Positions 1-6,758 of a stretch of 10,597 nucleotides of DNA are shown piece by piece. Position 1 is the first letter of the stretch, and each line of letters opens with the position of its first letter. A program made the translations under genes and the position numbers. Below the pieces are notes generated by a model that was given only the letters and a program-made list of their open reading frames with translations, was not told the origin of the DNA and did no database searches. The stretch comes from Cylindrotheca closterium (lineage: Eukaryota > Bacillariophyta > Bacillariophyceae > Bacillariales > Bacillariaceae), in NCBI GenBank assembly GCA_933822405.4, contig CAKOGP040002044.1:1-10597 (forward strand). Direction: 5' to 3'.

Positions 1-105
1 GGCTCGGCTTTTTTGCGAAAAACTGATGCGACCCTGAGTAAGAGCAGTAGAATTAACAGGTTTAGCAGCGATTGCCACTTTCTTGTTGTTCTTCGACTTT
101 CCCAT
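1..105 (-). CDS. N-terminus of an unidentified protein, cut by the window edge
   Basis: An ATG at 105-103 opens a frame with no stop for 35 codons to the window edge. The peptide starts MGKSKNNKKVAIAAKP and continues NSTALTQGRISFSQKSRA. The lysine/asparagine-rich start reads like a nuclear or nucleolar protein. The stretch TQGRISF resembles the start of a PCNA-interacting (PIP) box, which classically reads Q-x-x-hydrophobic-x-x-aromatic-aromatic, but the second aromatic is missing and the spacing is off by one. I therefore do not assign a DNA-replication role. The start is preceded by gtcaATGG-type context on the minus strand, and the first 105 bases look clearly more coding-like than the sequence just upstream. 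Function unknown; the rest of the gene lies outside the window. Confidence 0.45.
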   Translation of the reverse strand, partial: MGKSKNNKKVAIAAKPVNSTALTQGRISFSQKSRA

Positions 106-441
106 TGTCAGTTTTGATGCAAAAGGAGGAGCGAGTTTCGTTTCGCTACAGAAAATCGTGTAGGCGAAGTACCGAAAGTGATGTTTTGAGGACCCGGAGA
201 TGCGTGTTGTTTTTGTATTTTTGTTTTTTTGGAATATAAAGACGGCAGCACAGCTTTGTCAAACAATTGACTGCAAGGTACAGCGAACTGATAGCCCTTG
301 CAGCTCGTTTCTTCATGAGGAGCCCCCAGAGAATGAATCTAGATTGGAACCAAGAGCCATTAAAGGATGGGGGAGTTGCCCCTGGTGGTGCCAGGATTTC
401 TCTAGGGTTCAGCAAAACAGGACCAGGAATGAAGTGGCTTG
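106..441. other. Intergenic stretch without a supported gene
   Basis: This stretch separates the start of the leftmost minus-strand gene from the retrotransposon fragment. It must contain that gene's promoter, but I see no clear TATA box or other motif. Open frames of 80-110 codons exist on both strands, but their predicted peptides show no recognisable family and overlap each other. The T-rich run around 210-232 is simple sequence. Confidence 0.5.
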
Positions 442-828
442 ATGGCAGCAAAACTGAAGGAAAATGCAGTGTATGCACACCGCTGCTCTTATCACGGAAC
501 TATAACAGCTACGCCCGGATCGCTTGCCTTCCACCATGACATGATCCTAGATCTTCCAATGCAAGCTGACCTCCAGCTCATTCAACAACATCGACGACAA
601 CTCATTGACAAAGAATTGATAAGAGCAAATTGTCGTCGATTTGCCTATGATTACCAACCTGGACAAGAAGTTCTAAAGCTTCGCTATAAGCCGAACAAAC
701 TCGAACCTCGAGCCGATGGACCATATTGTGTTGAACGAGTCCACGCTAATGGTACCCTTACCATTCGACTTGCTCCTCATGTAATTGAACGCGTCTCTTT
801 ACGACGAGTCAAACCTTACCGACGATGA
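442..828 (+). pseudogene. Ty3/gypsy-type retrotransposon integrase C-terminal fragment
   Basis: The frame ends in a 128-residue peptide typical of the very end of a Ty3/gypsy pol polyprotein. It contains CSYHGTITATPGSLAFHHDM, which matches the end of the integrase core (the T-P-x-x-L-x-F-G/H-R/H-D-M pattern). A helical RRQLIDKELIRANCRRFAYDY segment follows, then VLKLRYKPNKLEPRADGPY, the GPY/F module of gypsy integrases. It finishes ERVSLRRVKPYRR and a stop at 826-828. No gag, protease, reverse transcriptase, RNase H or zinc-binding and catalytic integrase parts lie upstream; the frame meets a TGA at 430-432. This is a 5'-truncated remnant and cannot be an active element. Residues before about position 470 do not match the family and may be flanking sequence. 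Confidence 0.8.
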
Positions 829-901
829 AGTGGTTTCATCCTACTTGCAAGGTTCCCTTGTATCTCCTTTGTCGGGTCCTCTGGAATCTAGAGGATAACC
901 T

Positions 902-914
902 TGGGTGGCAGAAT
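902..914 (+). other. Possible polypurine tract and 3' LTR start
   Basis: Some 70 bases after the integrase stop is TTGGGTGGCAGAA followed directly by TGTCGTGG. In Ty3/gypsy elements the polypurine tract ends just before a TG that opens the 3' LTR, and a purine run ending in AGAA|TGT is common. The tract here is interrupted by T and C. No second copy of the putative LTR is present in the window, so the LTR end and target-site duplication cannot be set. Confidence 0.3.
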
Positions 915-1022
915 GTCGTGGCTCACATTAGTCCACTAGTCCAACTAGTCGAATCATATCAGTCGAATGAACATCGATTACTCTTATATGAGTACTCCTA
1001 CAAACGCCCCCTTACTCAGCAT

Positions 1023-1415
1023 CTACAGTAGTCTTGTCAAAAGCAATCTTGCCAAATGTCGACTACTTCTATCACCTATGCTACGAGCCAACAATGATGT
1101 GGCAATGAGGTGGCGACAGCCTGACGAATACATTCTTATCAAGACTGCAGTGGAAGTTGTGTGTATCCAGTACACACCTTCTCTTCTGATGTCAGTATGG
1201 CTACCGCGTTCTGCCCAGGGAAGTAGTTCTCCATAAAGCCCATAATATCTCTTTAGCAATCTTTCAATCGCTACTGTGCCTAAGTTAGTCCTCAGCCTTT
1301 TGCCGGACACGGCAGCGTGTCCCGGTAGGGTCTGCAGATTGGTCAGCAGAAAAGCAGACATTACTGTACTTGCCGTGAATGCCAAGAATAGAATGCAGTG
1401 ATATTTAGTAAGCAA
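1023..1415 (-). CDS. Tentative hypothetical frame with signal-peptide-like start
   Basis: This 130-residue frame begins MLTKYHCILFLAFTASTVMSA followed by FLLTNLQTLPG. That is a convincing hydrophobic leader, then an A|F junction resembling the diatom plastid-import motif, then basic residues (GKRLRTN). If real it would be a plastid-targeted or secreted protein. Against it: the remainder, rich in leucine and arginine, matches nothing I know, and the frame lies in or next to a likely LTR. The middle of the leader region is also an inverted repeat (CCGGGACACG...CGTGTCCGG), which can generate such frames by chance. It could be the first exon of a broken gene or simply an LTR frame. Confidence 0.22.
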   Translation of the reverse strand: MLTKYHCILFLAFTASTVMSAFLLTNLQTLPGHAAVSGKRLRTNLGTVAIERLLKRYYGLYGELLPWAERGSHTDIRREGVYWIHTTSTAVLIRMYSSGCRHLIATSLLARSIGDRSSRHLARLLLTRLL

Positions 1416-1572
1416 AGCTGCCCTGGGAAAAGAAGACGGGCCACTTTGCAGACAACCAATTCAATGCAAGACCTGCAATAATCTACTGTACTATTCCAAA
1501 ATGCTATACGATACAAATGGTAATATCTTTTGAACGTTCAAGTGCTCATTGCAGAACGGATCCTGTCACTAT

Positions 1573-2592
1573 TCACTCTGATCTCAAATGCCGTGCCACA
1601 AACAATTGGGCGAGGTCAGGGTCAAGGCCCATGATTCCGCCTCTAATTTGCTTCTTCTCCATGTTTGCTGTTGCATGTGACAAAGATAGCAAATCGATCC
1701 TTGAAAAGTCAGTACGAGCCCGCCCACCAAGGCTTTCGTACCATGATTTGCCGCTTTCTCGAACTCCTGAGCTCAGTGCTTCATAGGCCGCCTGAACACT
1801 CTCAAAGCGAGAAGCTGCTGCTTCTGCGTCGGAATTATCGTCCAGTCGATCTGGATGAAGTTTAAATGAAAGATTTCGATATGCCTTCTTTATTTGTGAT
1901 TTGTCGTTGCCGTCTTCTCCTTCAAGTCCAAGTATGTTTCGGGCCTCGGATTTGGACATACCCTTCGTTTTACTATTCTCTTCCACCACCTGCTCGTAGA
2001 CATGCTTGAAAAAAGAGTCGATTGGCTCGGCACTATATTGCATATCATTTCTTGCTACCGAAGAAAAAAGCGGAGCACCCATTCCCGCAACATGAGAAAT
2101 CTCACGGCAATATGACGAGACAGCTGTTTGCAAAACATCCTTGCTATTCTCCTCGTCATGGTAGCTACTTTCGGGGTAGGAAACACAAAGCTGAGCAATT
2201 GGAACCCAGTCGTCGATTCCTTTCTTCGAACTGCTTCGTGCAGCAATCATAAACTCGCTTGTAATAGTGTCCTGGTCTTCGGCATCAGTTTCACTCGTCC
2301 AGCGAGGATCTTCGTCCTGTTTTGCAAGTCTCTTGGCGGAAGCTAGCATCATAACATCGTACTTTTTCTCCAACCTGACGACTGATGCACTCAAATCGAA
2401 TGGTGCTTGCTTAATTCCTTTCTTCTTTTTATTATTATTCTGTTTTGATGCGGTCGGTGCACCAAACCCTCCCATCAACTGCATAGACGTGTCCCTTGTA
2501 TCAATCATCTGTGGCGGCGTGAATGAATGCACCAGATTAGTGAAATTCAACAGTACAACAACTAGTACATTGTAGCGACCTAGGCAATTCAT
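1573..2592 (-). CDS. Plastid-targeted J-domain (DnaJ-like, type III) co-chaperone
   Basis: The 339-residue protein carries a C-terminal J domain at about residues 213-275. Helix II is DKSQIKKAYRNLSFKL, the loop has the invariant HPD at 246-248, and helix III contains RFESVQAAYEALSS. J domains stimulate the ATPase of an Hsp70 partner. No Gly/Phe-rich segment or CxxCxGxG zinc repeats are present, so it is a type III (class C) J protein. Residues 1-23 form a hydrophobic signal peptide ending VHS, with F24 at +1 (FTPPQ), followed by a Ser/Thr- and Lys-rich, acid-poor stretch. This is the bipartite leader that sends proteins into the complex plastid of diatoms, so the likely partner is a plastid Hsp70 (inference). 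Residues 60-210 form a conserved-looking but unassigned domain. The ATG chosen is the one that starts the leader. No intron is seen. The gene is divergent from the DDX6 helicase. Confidence 0.85.
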   Translation of the reverse strand: MNCLGRYNVLVVVLLNFTNLVHSFTPPQMIDTRDTSMQLMGGFGAPTASKQNNNKKKKGIKQAPFDLSASVVRLEKKYDVMMLASAKRLAKQDEDPRWTSETDAEDQDTITSEFMIAARSSSKKGIDDWVPIAQLCVSYPESSYHDEENSKDVLQTAVSSYCREISHVAGMGAPLFSSVARNDMQYSAEPIDSFFKHVYEQVVEENSKTKGMSKSEARNILGLEGEDGNDKSQIKKAYRNLSFKLHPDRLDDNSDAEAAASRFESVQAAYEALSSGVRESGKSWYESLGGRARTDFSRIDLLSLSHATANMEKKQIRGGIMGLDPDLAQLFVARHLRSE

Positions 2593-3119
2593 TTTGTAAT
2601 TTTGTCGTGACTGTGACGAAATGCTGTTCTGATGTTGAAAATGTTGTTACTTCGTTCTCTGCCAGTGCTTTTATGACTATTTTGGGTGGTTGTCACGGGA
2701 TGATTGTATGTAATGTGACGTCATGTCATATTTACGACTCCTTCGACCGTGCAAGATATCCAACCGTTAAATGTCTCTTCAGACAGTGGCACAGTTTTGT
2801 GGTTCTCGTACGAGCTACCAGTACAGTATCCGATAACAGCCTCCTTGAACAACACAAACTTTGGTGGTCTAACAGCACGTTTTCTTGGTGATCAAACGTC
2901 AAATCTTCCAGCGTAGTGAATCATTGATTGCATTGTTTTGAAGAATATCTGAAGTCAGCAAGTGGTCGGCCTTCCAACATCAAATTCGGAAGCCATTGTA
3001 AATCAAGAATAAGTACCAGAATACGTAGATTGTACGAAAAAATCTTTCAATCAAATCGCAATTTCAAAACCAAACACAACGAACCTTTTCCCTTCTGAAA
3101 AGATATTTGAACAGCCACA
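2593..3119. promoter_or_regulatory. Divergent promoter region between J-protein and helicase genes
   Basis: This 527-bp gap lies between the two start codons, so it must hold both promoters and 5' UTRs. The most distinct motif is the palindrome TGACGTCA at 2716-2723. The helicase-proximal 150 bases are A-rich and low in G, like a 5' UTR, ending CACAATGG around the start. A 94-codon plus-strand frame (2607-2891) overlaps the region, but its peptide has no family resemblance and I treat it as chance. Confidence 0.55.
2716..2723. promoter_or_regulatory. CRE-type palindrome TGACGTCA
   Basis: A perfect 8-bp CRE palindrome sits about 125 bp upstream of the J-protein start and about 400 bp upstream of the helicase start. 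Bases around it (ATG TGACGTCA TGT) extend the near-symmetry. CRE/TGACGT elements are bound by bZIP factors, and in diatoms they are known to mediate CO2/cAMP-responsive repression of carbonic anhydrase promoters. Use by the J-protein gene is an inference from position. Confidence 0.4.
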
Positions 3120-4546
3120 ATGGCATCTGTATCCCAGAACCCATCTCAGAATGGCAAGTCAGTTGTTTCCGGCACAGGAACATACCGTGATGGTCTCGTC
3201 GCACCCTCAAAAGACACTCGATACAAGACAGAAGATGTCACAGATACAAAAGGACGCGAATTCGAGGATTTTTTTTTGAAGCGAGAACTATTGATGGGCA
3301 TTTTTGAAAAAGGATTTGAGAGACCAAGTCCCATCCAAGAAGAGGCAATCCCAATTATTTTGCAAGATAGGAACGTGCTTGCACGAGCGAAGAATGGAAC
3401 TGGAAAAACTGCAGCTTACATTATTCCGTGTTTAGAAAAGACAAATCCAGAGCAGAAGACCATCCAAGGTAGGTCTCCTAGGTTGCAACTCTGTTTTTTG
3501 CTATGCTGTCAGCCCTCGAAACTCACTTAAATGAATCGATATCACTCGCTTTCACAGTGATAATCCTCATTCCAACACGAGAACTTGCTCTCCAAACATC
3601 GGCAATCGTGAAGGAAATGGGGAAACACATGGGCATCCAATGTATGGTGACGACCGGTGGAACATCTCTCAAGGACGATATCATGCGTCTCTACAATACA
3701 GTCCACATTATCGTGGCTACTCCGGGTCGAATTCTTGATCTGTCCTCAAAAAAAGTTGCCGACTTGAGTGAAGTAAAAACAATAATCATGGATGAGGCCG
3801 ACAAGCTTCTATCACCTGAATTCCAACCTGTTTTGGAACAAATCATTAATAATTGCAATGAACAGCACCAAATCTGTCTTTTCAGTGCCACTTTTCCGGT
3901 GACAGTCAGGGGCTTTTGCAAAAAGTTTGTCCCCAATCCATACAGCATCAACCTAATGGACGAACTCACGCTACGAGGCATCACCCAATTTTATGCCTAC
4001 GTCGAAGAGAGACAAAAGGTCCACTGTCTCAACACGCTCTTCTCGAAATTAGAGATCAACCAAAGTATCATCTTTTGCAATTCTGTCAACCGTGTCGAAC
4101 TGCTGGCGAAGAAGATTACCGAGCTTGGCTATTCCTGCTACTACATCCATGCCAAAATGCAGCAAGCAAACCGGAATCGTGTGTTCCATGAATTCCGAAA
4201 TGGAGCCACAAGACACCTTGTAACATCTGGTAAGCTTTCTGATCGACGAGAGCGCGCTGTGTCGAATTTGATGGTTCAACCTAACACCCTTCTTTCGCCG
4301 ACAGATCTATTCACAAGAGGTATAGATATTCAATCCGTAAACGTTGTCATTAACTTTGACTTTCCCAAAAACAGTGAAACCTACCTTCATAGAATCGGGC
4401 GATCTGGACGATTTGGCCACTTGGGTCTTGCCGTCAACTTGATTACCTACGACGACCGCCATTCTTTACGACGTGTGGAACAGGAGTTGGGAACTGAAAT
4501 TCGCCCAATTCCTCCAGTTATCGACCGGAGCTTATACGTCGGCTAA
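3120..4546 (+). CDS. DDX6: DDX6/Dhh1-family DEAD-box RNA helicase, three exons
   Basis: Exons are 3120-3468, 3558-4229 and 4305-4546, giving 420 residues. The joins restore the family sequence exactly: [16 protein letters not shown] at the first and [16 protein letters not shown] at the second. All DEAD-box motifs are intact: Q motif FERPSPIQ 66-73, Walker A AKNGTGKT 90-97, PTRELALQ 122-129, TPGR 171-174, DEAD 195-198, SAT 226-228, TRGID 344-348 and HRIGRSGR 369-376. Family hallmarks include [31 protein letters not shown] and the ending IDRSLYV. DDX6/Dhh1 proteins act in cytoplasmic P-bodies, repressing translation and promoting decapping. At 420 residues it is shorter than yeast Dhh1 (506) and human DDX6 (483), lacking the low-complexity tails and stopping just after SLYVG. 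An eIF4A assignment is excluded by these hallmarks. Confidence 0.95.
3469..3557 (+). other. Intron 1 of the DDX6 gene (89 bp)
   Basis: The donor is AAG|GTAGGT and the acceptor TTTCACAG|TG. Removing it joins the codon G+TG (Val117) and restores the conserved run into PTRELALQ. The intron length is not a multiple of three, and retention leads to a stop (TAA) at about 3528 after an unrelated tail, truncating the protein after the Walker A motif. Confidence 0.92.
4230..4304 (+). other. Intron 2 of the DDX6 gene (75 bp, in-frame, no stop)
   Basis: The donor is TCTG|GTAAGC and the acceptor GCCGACAG|AT, with a good branch-point candidate CTAAC at 4281-4285, about 20 bases before the acceptor. Removal makes the G+AT codon (Asp341) and restores [12 protein letters not shown]. 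The intron is 25 codons long with no in-frame stop, so an unspliced message still encodes a full-length protein with a 25-residue insert immediately before motif V. Confidence 0.9.
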
Positions 4547-4621
4547 ACTGCCCCTTGGGAGAGTGACGACTGGGTGGTGTGGGGTGGCCCTGAATTGAAC
4601 TTGACGTTTGGTTATGTCTGA

Positions 4622-4637
4622 TGAGGGGATCCCCTCA
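4622..4637. repeat. Perfect 16-bp palindrome in convergent 3' region
   Basis: TGAGGGGATCCCCTCA is a perfect palindrome. In RNA it would give a short GC-rich stem only with opened central bases; as DNA it could be a dimeric protein site. It is 78 bp past the helicase stop. Confidence 0.7.
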
Positions 4638-4674
4638 CCACCAACTCTCTCCCAATTTTTTTGACGTCTGCGTC

Positions 4675-4694
4675 TTCGAGTTTCAAAACTCGAA
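4675..4694. repeat. 9-bp stem inverted repeat in convergent 3' region
   Basis: TTCGAGTTT and AAACTCGAA are separated by CA. A transcript of either strand could fold into a hairpin with a 4-base loop if the last pair opens. Located between the 3' ends of two convergent genes, it may take part in 3' end formation or mRNA stability (inference). Confidence 0.65.
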
Positions 4695-4821
4695 AACAGA
4701 AGTGTATATTTTATTACAGGTAGTAAGAAATAATCGAAGACTTATCCGTTGACGTTGTCCTATTCATAGTTAGTGATGCCGTTGGGCTAGGAAGGAATAA
4801 TGAAAGAAAAAGCCATTGTTT

Positions 4822-6516
4822 TCAGAACAAATCGAAAGAAGGAGAGTCAAATGCATCTTCCATGTACAAATTCAAGGTCATCGGGTTTTCATCTGAAAGG
4901 TTGAGCACTTCGTCTACTGTCATACCTGCAAAGATTTCACGTGAGAATTTGATTCCTGTTGTTGCTATCTCTACCATCAGGGTCCTCTTCCCTTGGGTCA
5001 ATAACTCGACCTCATCTGGAGGGAATGAAAAAACTCCAGAGGCTTTATTGAGTTGAGCCATTGCCATTATATCCTTCATCGTTTGCTCTTCCCTGTTCTT
5101 GAAAGGTGCTGGAACATCCATGGAACAATCATTTCGAGTCAGCCGAAAAGTACGAGACACCGTTGCAGACACAATAAAGTCAGAATCGCCAAATGGAATT
5201 GGGTTCTCTACGCTGGGACTGATAGAGGTGTCGGGCATAATTACTTCCAACGCTGCATCCATTTTTTTCTCGTCTGCCAAAGCTTCCCGATGCCAAGATG
5301 ACAGTATCTCGCTCACCCCAGAGAAAGTTGTAGCGACAGAGTCTGCAAACTCTTGTGTCATAGCATCGGCGAGATAATTATCTGCTCCAATTGACATTTC
5401 GATAACTTCTTTTTCCGAAACTTTACGTACAAAGTCTTCCAAGTTCAGGCTCCTACCTTCATCTTGTTCGATGCTTGTTTTGGGTAGCTTGTCTCGAATC
5501 AATTCTTGCGCCCATATTGACCTCATTCTCATGCTCTTTGCTGCTACAATATCTTTCGAAAAATCATCGCCAATGTGGACCCAATATGGGCCTACGACAT
5601 CTTCAAGATCATCTTCATTGTCGGAGGCTGTCCTCCCCAGATCCTGAAAATCTGGATGTGACACGACATACCGAACAGCGTCTAGGAATACCCGTCTATC
5701 TGGTTTAGAAACACCAACGGACTCTGCATTTACACAAAAATCAAAGTAGTCTTTCAATTCATCCACATTGCGAGGATCTGAGTTTCCATCTGTTATTGCA
5801 CCAATCAACAAAGGTGTGCCATCGTTTGACCGAATTGATGATATTCGTTGCAAGCATCCCAGAACGTCACTGGCAAAGTGAAGTGGTATTGCTTCGTGTC
5901 TTGCAGCAGTCCAGCGCTCGAAGGCTTTGTTTGCGAATGTTTCAGCCTCTTCTTCGGTATATTCATTCGAAGTCATCAATACCTCCTTCAAAGCGTCTTT
6001 CCGGAGTTGTGTCAACAACACTGGAGCTGTTGCGTTTTCAGTCCGTGGTGCATATACCTTTTTGTTAGCCTGGAAAAGTTCTCTCATTATTTCCTCGATA
6101 CGTTTTGGTTGTTGGACGTTGTGTTTGTCTAGATAGGACGCGAGGGCATCATTTGCTGCACCAATGCATTGCTTCGTTTTCCACAAAGTGTTGTCAAGAT
6201 CAAAAGTGACAACTCGTACAGCACTTCGTATCATTTTGTTTTGGTCTATCAGGTCTCCTTTTTCTGCTTGTCCAGCTTCGAAGTACATTTGTTCCCAACG
6301 ATTCAAAGTCGTTTGCTCTTCGTCGTCTGCTGGCCCAGGTGTCGGAAGTAGTGTATTGTCTAGTGATAGTTGTCGTTCAGTAACACCTCGCTCGATACGA
6401 CAAGAAACTCTCCACCTTCCTATCTGGCTCTGCAATGGTTCTGCTGGGTGAAAGAAACAAAAACTAAGAAAAACAAAACCATAAAATACCATTGGCTGTA
6501 ACATCGGCTGAATCAT
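4822..6516 (-). CDS. HAD-superfamily phosphatase, YigB/FMN-hydrolase-like, with long C-terminal extension
   Basis: The 564-residue protein has a HAD hydrolase domain at about 100-345. Motif I is FDLDNTLW (nucleophile D106, acid/base D108), motif II AITDGNS (T242), motif III SKPDRRVF (K271) and motif IV HIGDDFSKD (D317, D318, D322). The helical cap lies between motifs I and II. The IT-D/N-GN motif II and overall layout recall bacterial YigB and plant FMN/pyrimidine phosphatases of flavin metabolism; the substrate is inferred only. Residues 1-22 are a hydrophobic leader (MVFYGFVFLSFC then FFHPAEP), fitting secretory or plastid import with Phe after the cleavage site. Residues 350-564 form an extra region outside the HAD fold, with no family I recognise. 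I chose the ATG at 6516 because it begins the leader. The open frame runs upstream to 6750, but those 78 codons resemble untranslated promoter DNA and would nearly touch the NDUFA13 start. Confidence 0.85.
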   Translation of the reverse strand: MIQPMLQPMVFYGFVFLSFCFFHPAEPLQSQIGRWRVSCRIERGVTERQLSLDNTLLPTPGPADDEEQTTLNRWEQMYFEAGQAEKGDLIDQNKMIRSAVRVVTFDLDNTLWKTKQCIGAANDALASYLDKHNVQQPKRIEEIMRELFQANKKVYAPRTENATAPVLLTQLRKDALKEVLMTSNEYTEEEAETFANKAFERWTAARHEAIPLHFASDVLGCLQRISSIRSNDGTPLLIGAITDGNSDPRNVDELKDYFDFCVNAESVGVSKPDRRVFLDAVRYVVSHPDFQDLGRTASDNEDDLEDVVGPYWVHIGDDFSKDIVAAKSMRMRSIWAQELIRDKLPKTSIEQDEGRSLNLEDFVRKVSEKEVIEMSIGADNYLADAMTQEFADSVATTFSGVSEILSSWHREALADEKKMDAALEVIMPDTSISPSVENPIPFGDSDFIVSATVSRTFRLTRNDCSMDVPAPFKNREEQTMKDIMAMAQLNKASGVFSFPPDEVELLTQGKRTLMVEIATTGIKFSREIFAGMTVDEVLNLSDENPMTLNLYMEDAFDSPSFDLF

Positions 6517-6758
6517 TGTCTTTCTCTTTTTTAAAATTCTCTTTCTGTCGTTTCTGACTTTTGGGGGAGACGTTCTGAAACAACAATGATGGGGAAGAAT
6601 GACGACCAGATCGGGTGAAGGACAGACGAAAGTCTCATCTGCAGCACATGAGTCATGAGGAGGAAGCTGTGCAACACAAACCACACACCATTCTCGAGGT
6701 TGTTGTGCAACGTTTCGACCTGCTTGACAGTGACGAATAGTGCGAATCATTCACCATC
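6517..6758. promoter_or_regulatory. Divergent promoter between HAD phosphatase and NDUFA13
   Basis: Two start codons face away from each other across 242 bp. It contains a bZIP-type core TGAGTCA at 6649-6655 within the near-palindrome CATGAGTCATG, and two copies of TGTGCAAC (6668-6675 and 6704-6711). Pyrimidine/purine-biased stretches occur near the HAD start. Confidence 0.5.
6649..6655. promoter_or_regulatory. AP-1/GCN4-type bZIP core TGAGTCA
   Basis: TGAGTCA is the classic half-site pair of GCN4/AP-1 bZIP dimers. Flanking bases make it part of the 11-bp near-palindrome CATGAGTCATG. It is 110 bp upstream of the NDUFA13 ATG and about 133 bp upstream of the HAD ATG. Function is inferred from motif and position only. 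Confidence 0.3.

Larger units (their letters stand above)
829..1572. other. Retrotransposon 3' flank and intergenic DNA, little coding signal
   Basis: Between the integrase stop and the end of the J-domain gene I find only weak signals: the possible LTR start near 914, a tentative minus-strand frame at 1023-1415, and a GC-rich inverted repeat at 1301-1324 (CGGACACG against CGTGTCCCG). Plus-strand frames here are short and have no recognisable family. Part of this stretch is probably LTR sequence. Confidence 0.4.
4547..4821. other. Convergent 3' intergenic region with two inverted repeats
   Basis: The helicase (plus) and HAD gene (minus) end tail-to-tail here with 275 bp between stops, so both 3' UTRs and polyadenylation sites must fit in it. 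Two strong inverted repeats (4622-4637 and 4675-4694) lie in the middle. There is no gene. Confidence 0.6.

Noticed and set aside
146..478. 110-codon minus-strand frame overlapping two plus-strand frames
   Set aside because: No recognisable domain, and it runs into the integrase fragment; it looks like chance.
1301..1324. GC-rich inverted repeat CGGACACG...CGTGTCCCG as a terminator
   Set aside because: No adjacent T-run and no bacterial context; it is more likely part of LTR sequence or chance.
2607..2891. 94-codon plus-strand frame in the divergent promoter
   Set aside because: No family resemblance, and it lies where two promoters and 5' UTRs are required.
6517..6750. Upstream extension of the HAD frame by 78 codons
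   Set aside because: The extension would bury the signal leader inside the protein, its start would lie 8 bases from the NDUFA13 ATG, and its composition (Cys/Pro/His-rich, no pattern) is unlike the rest of the protein.
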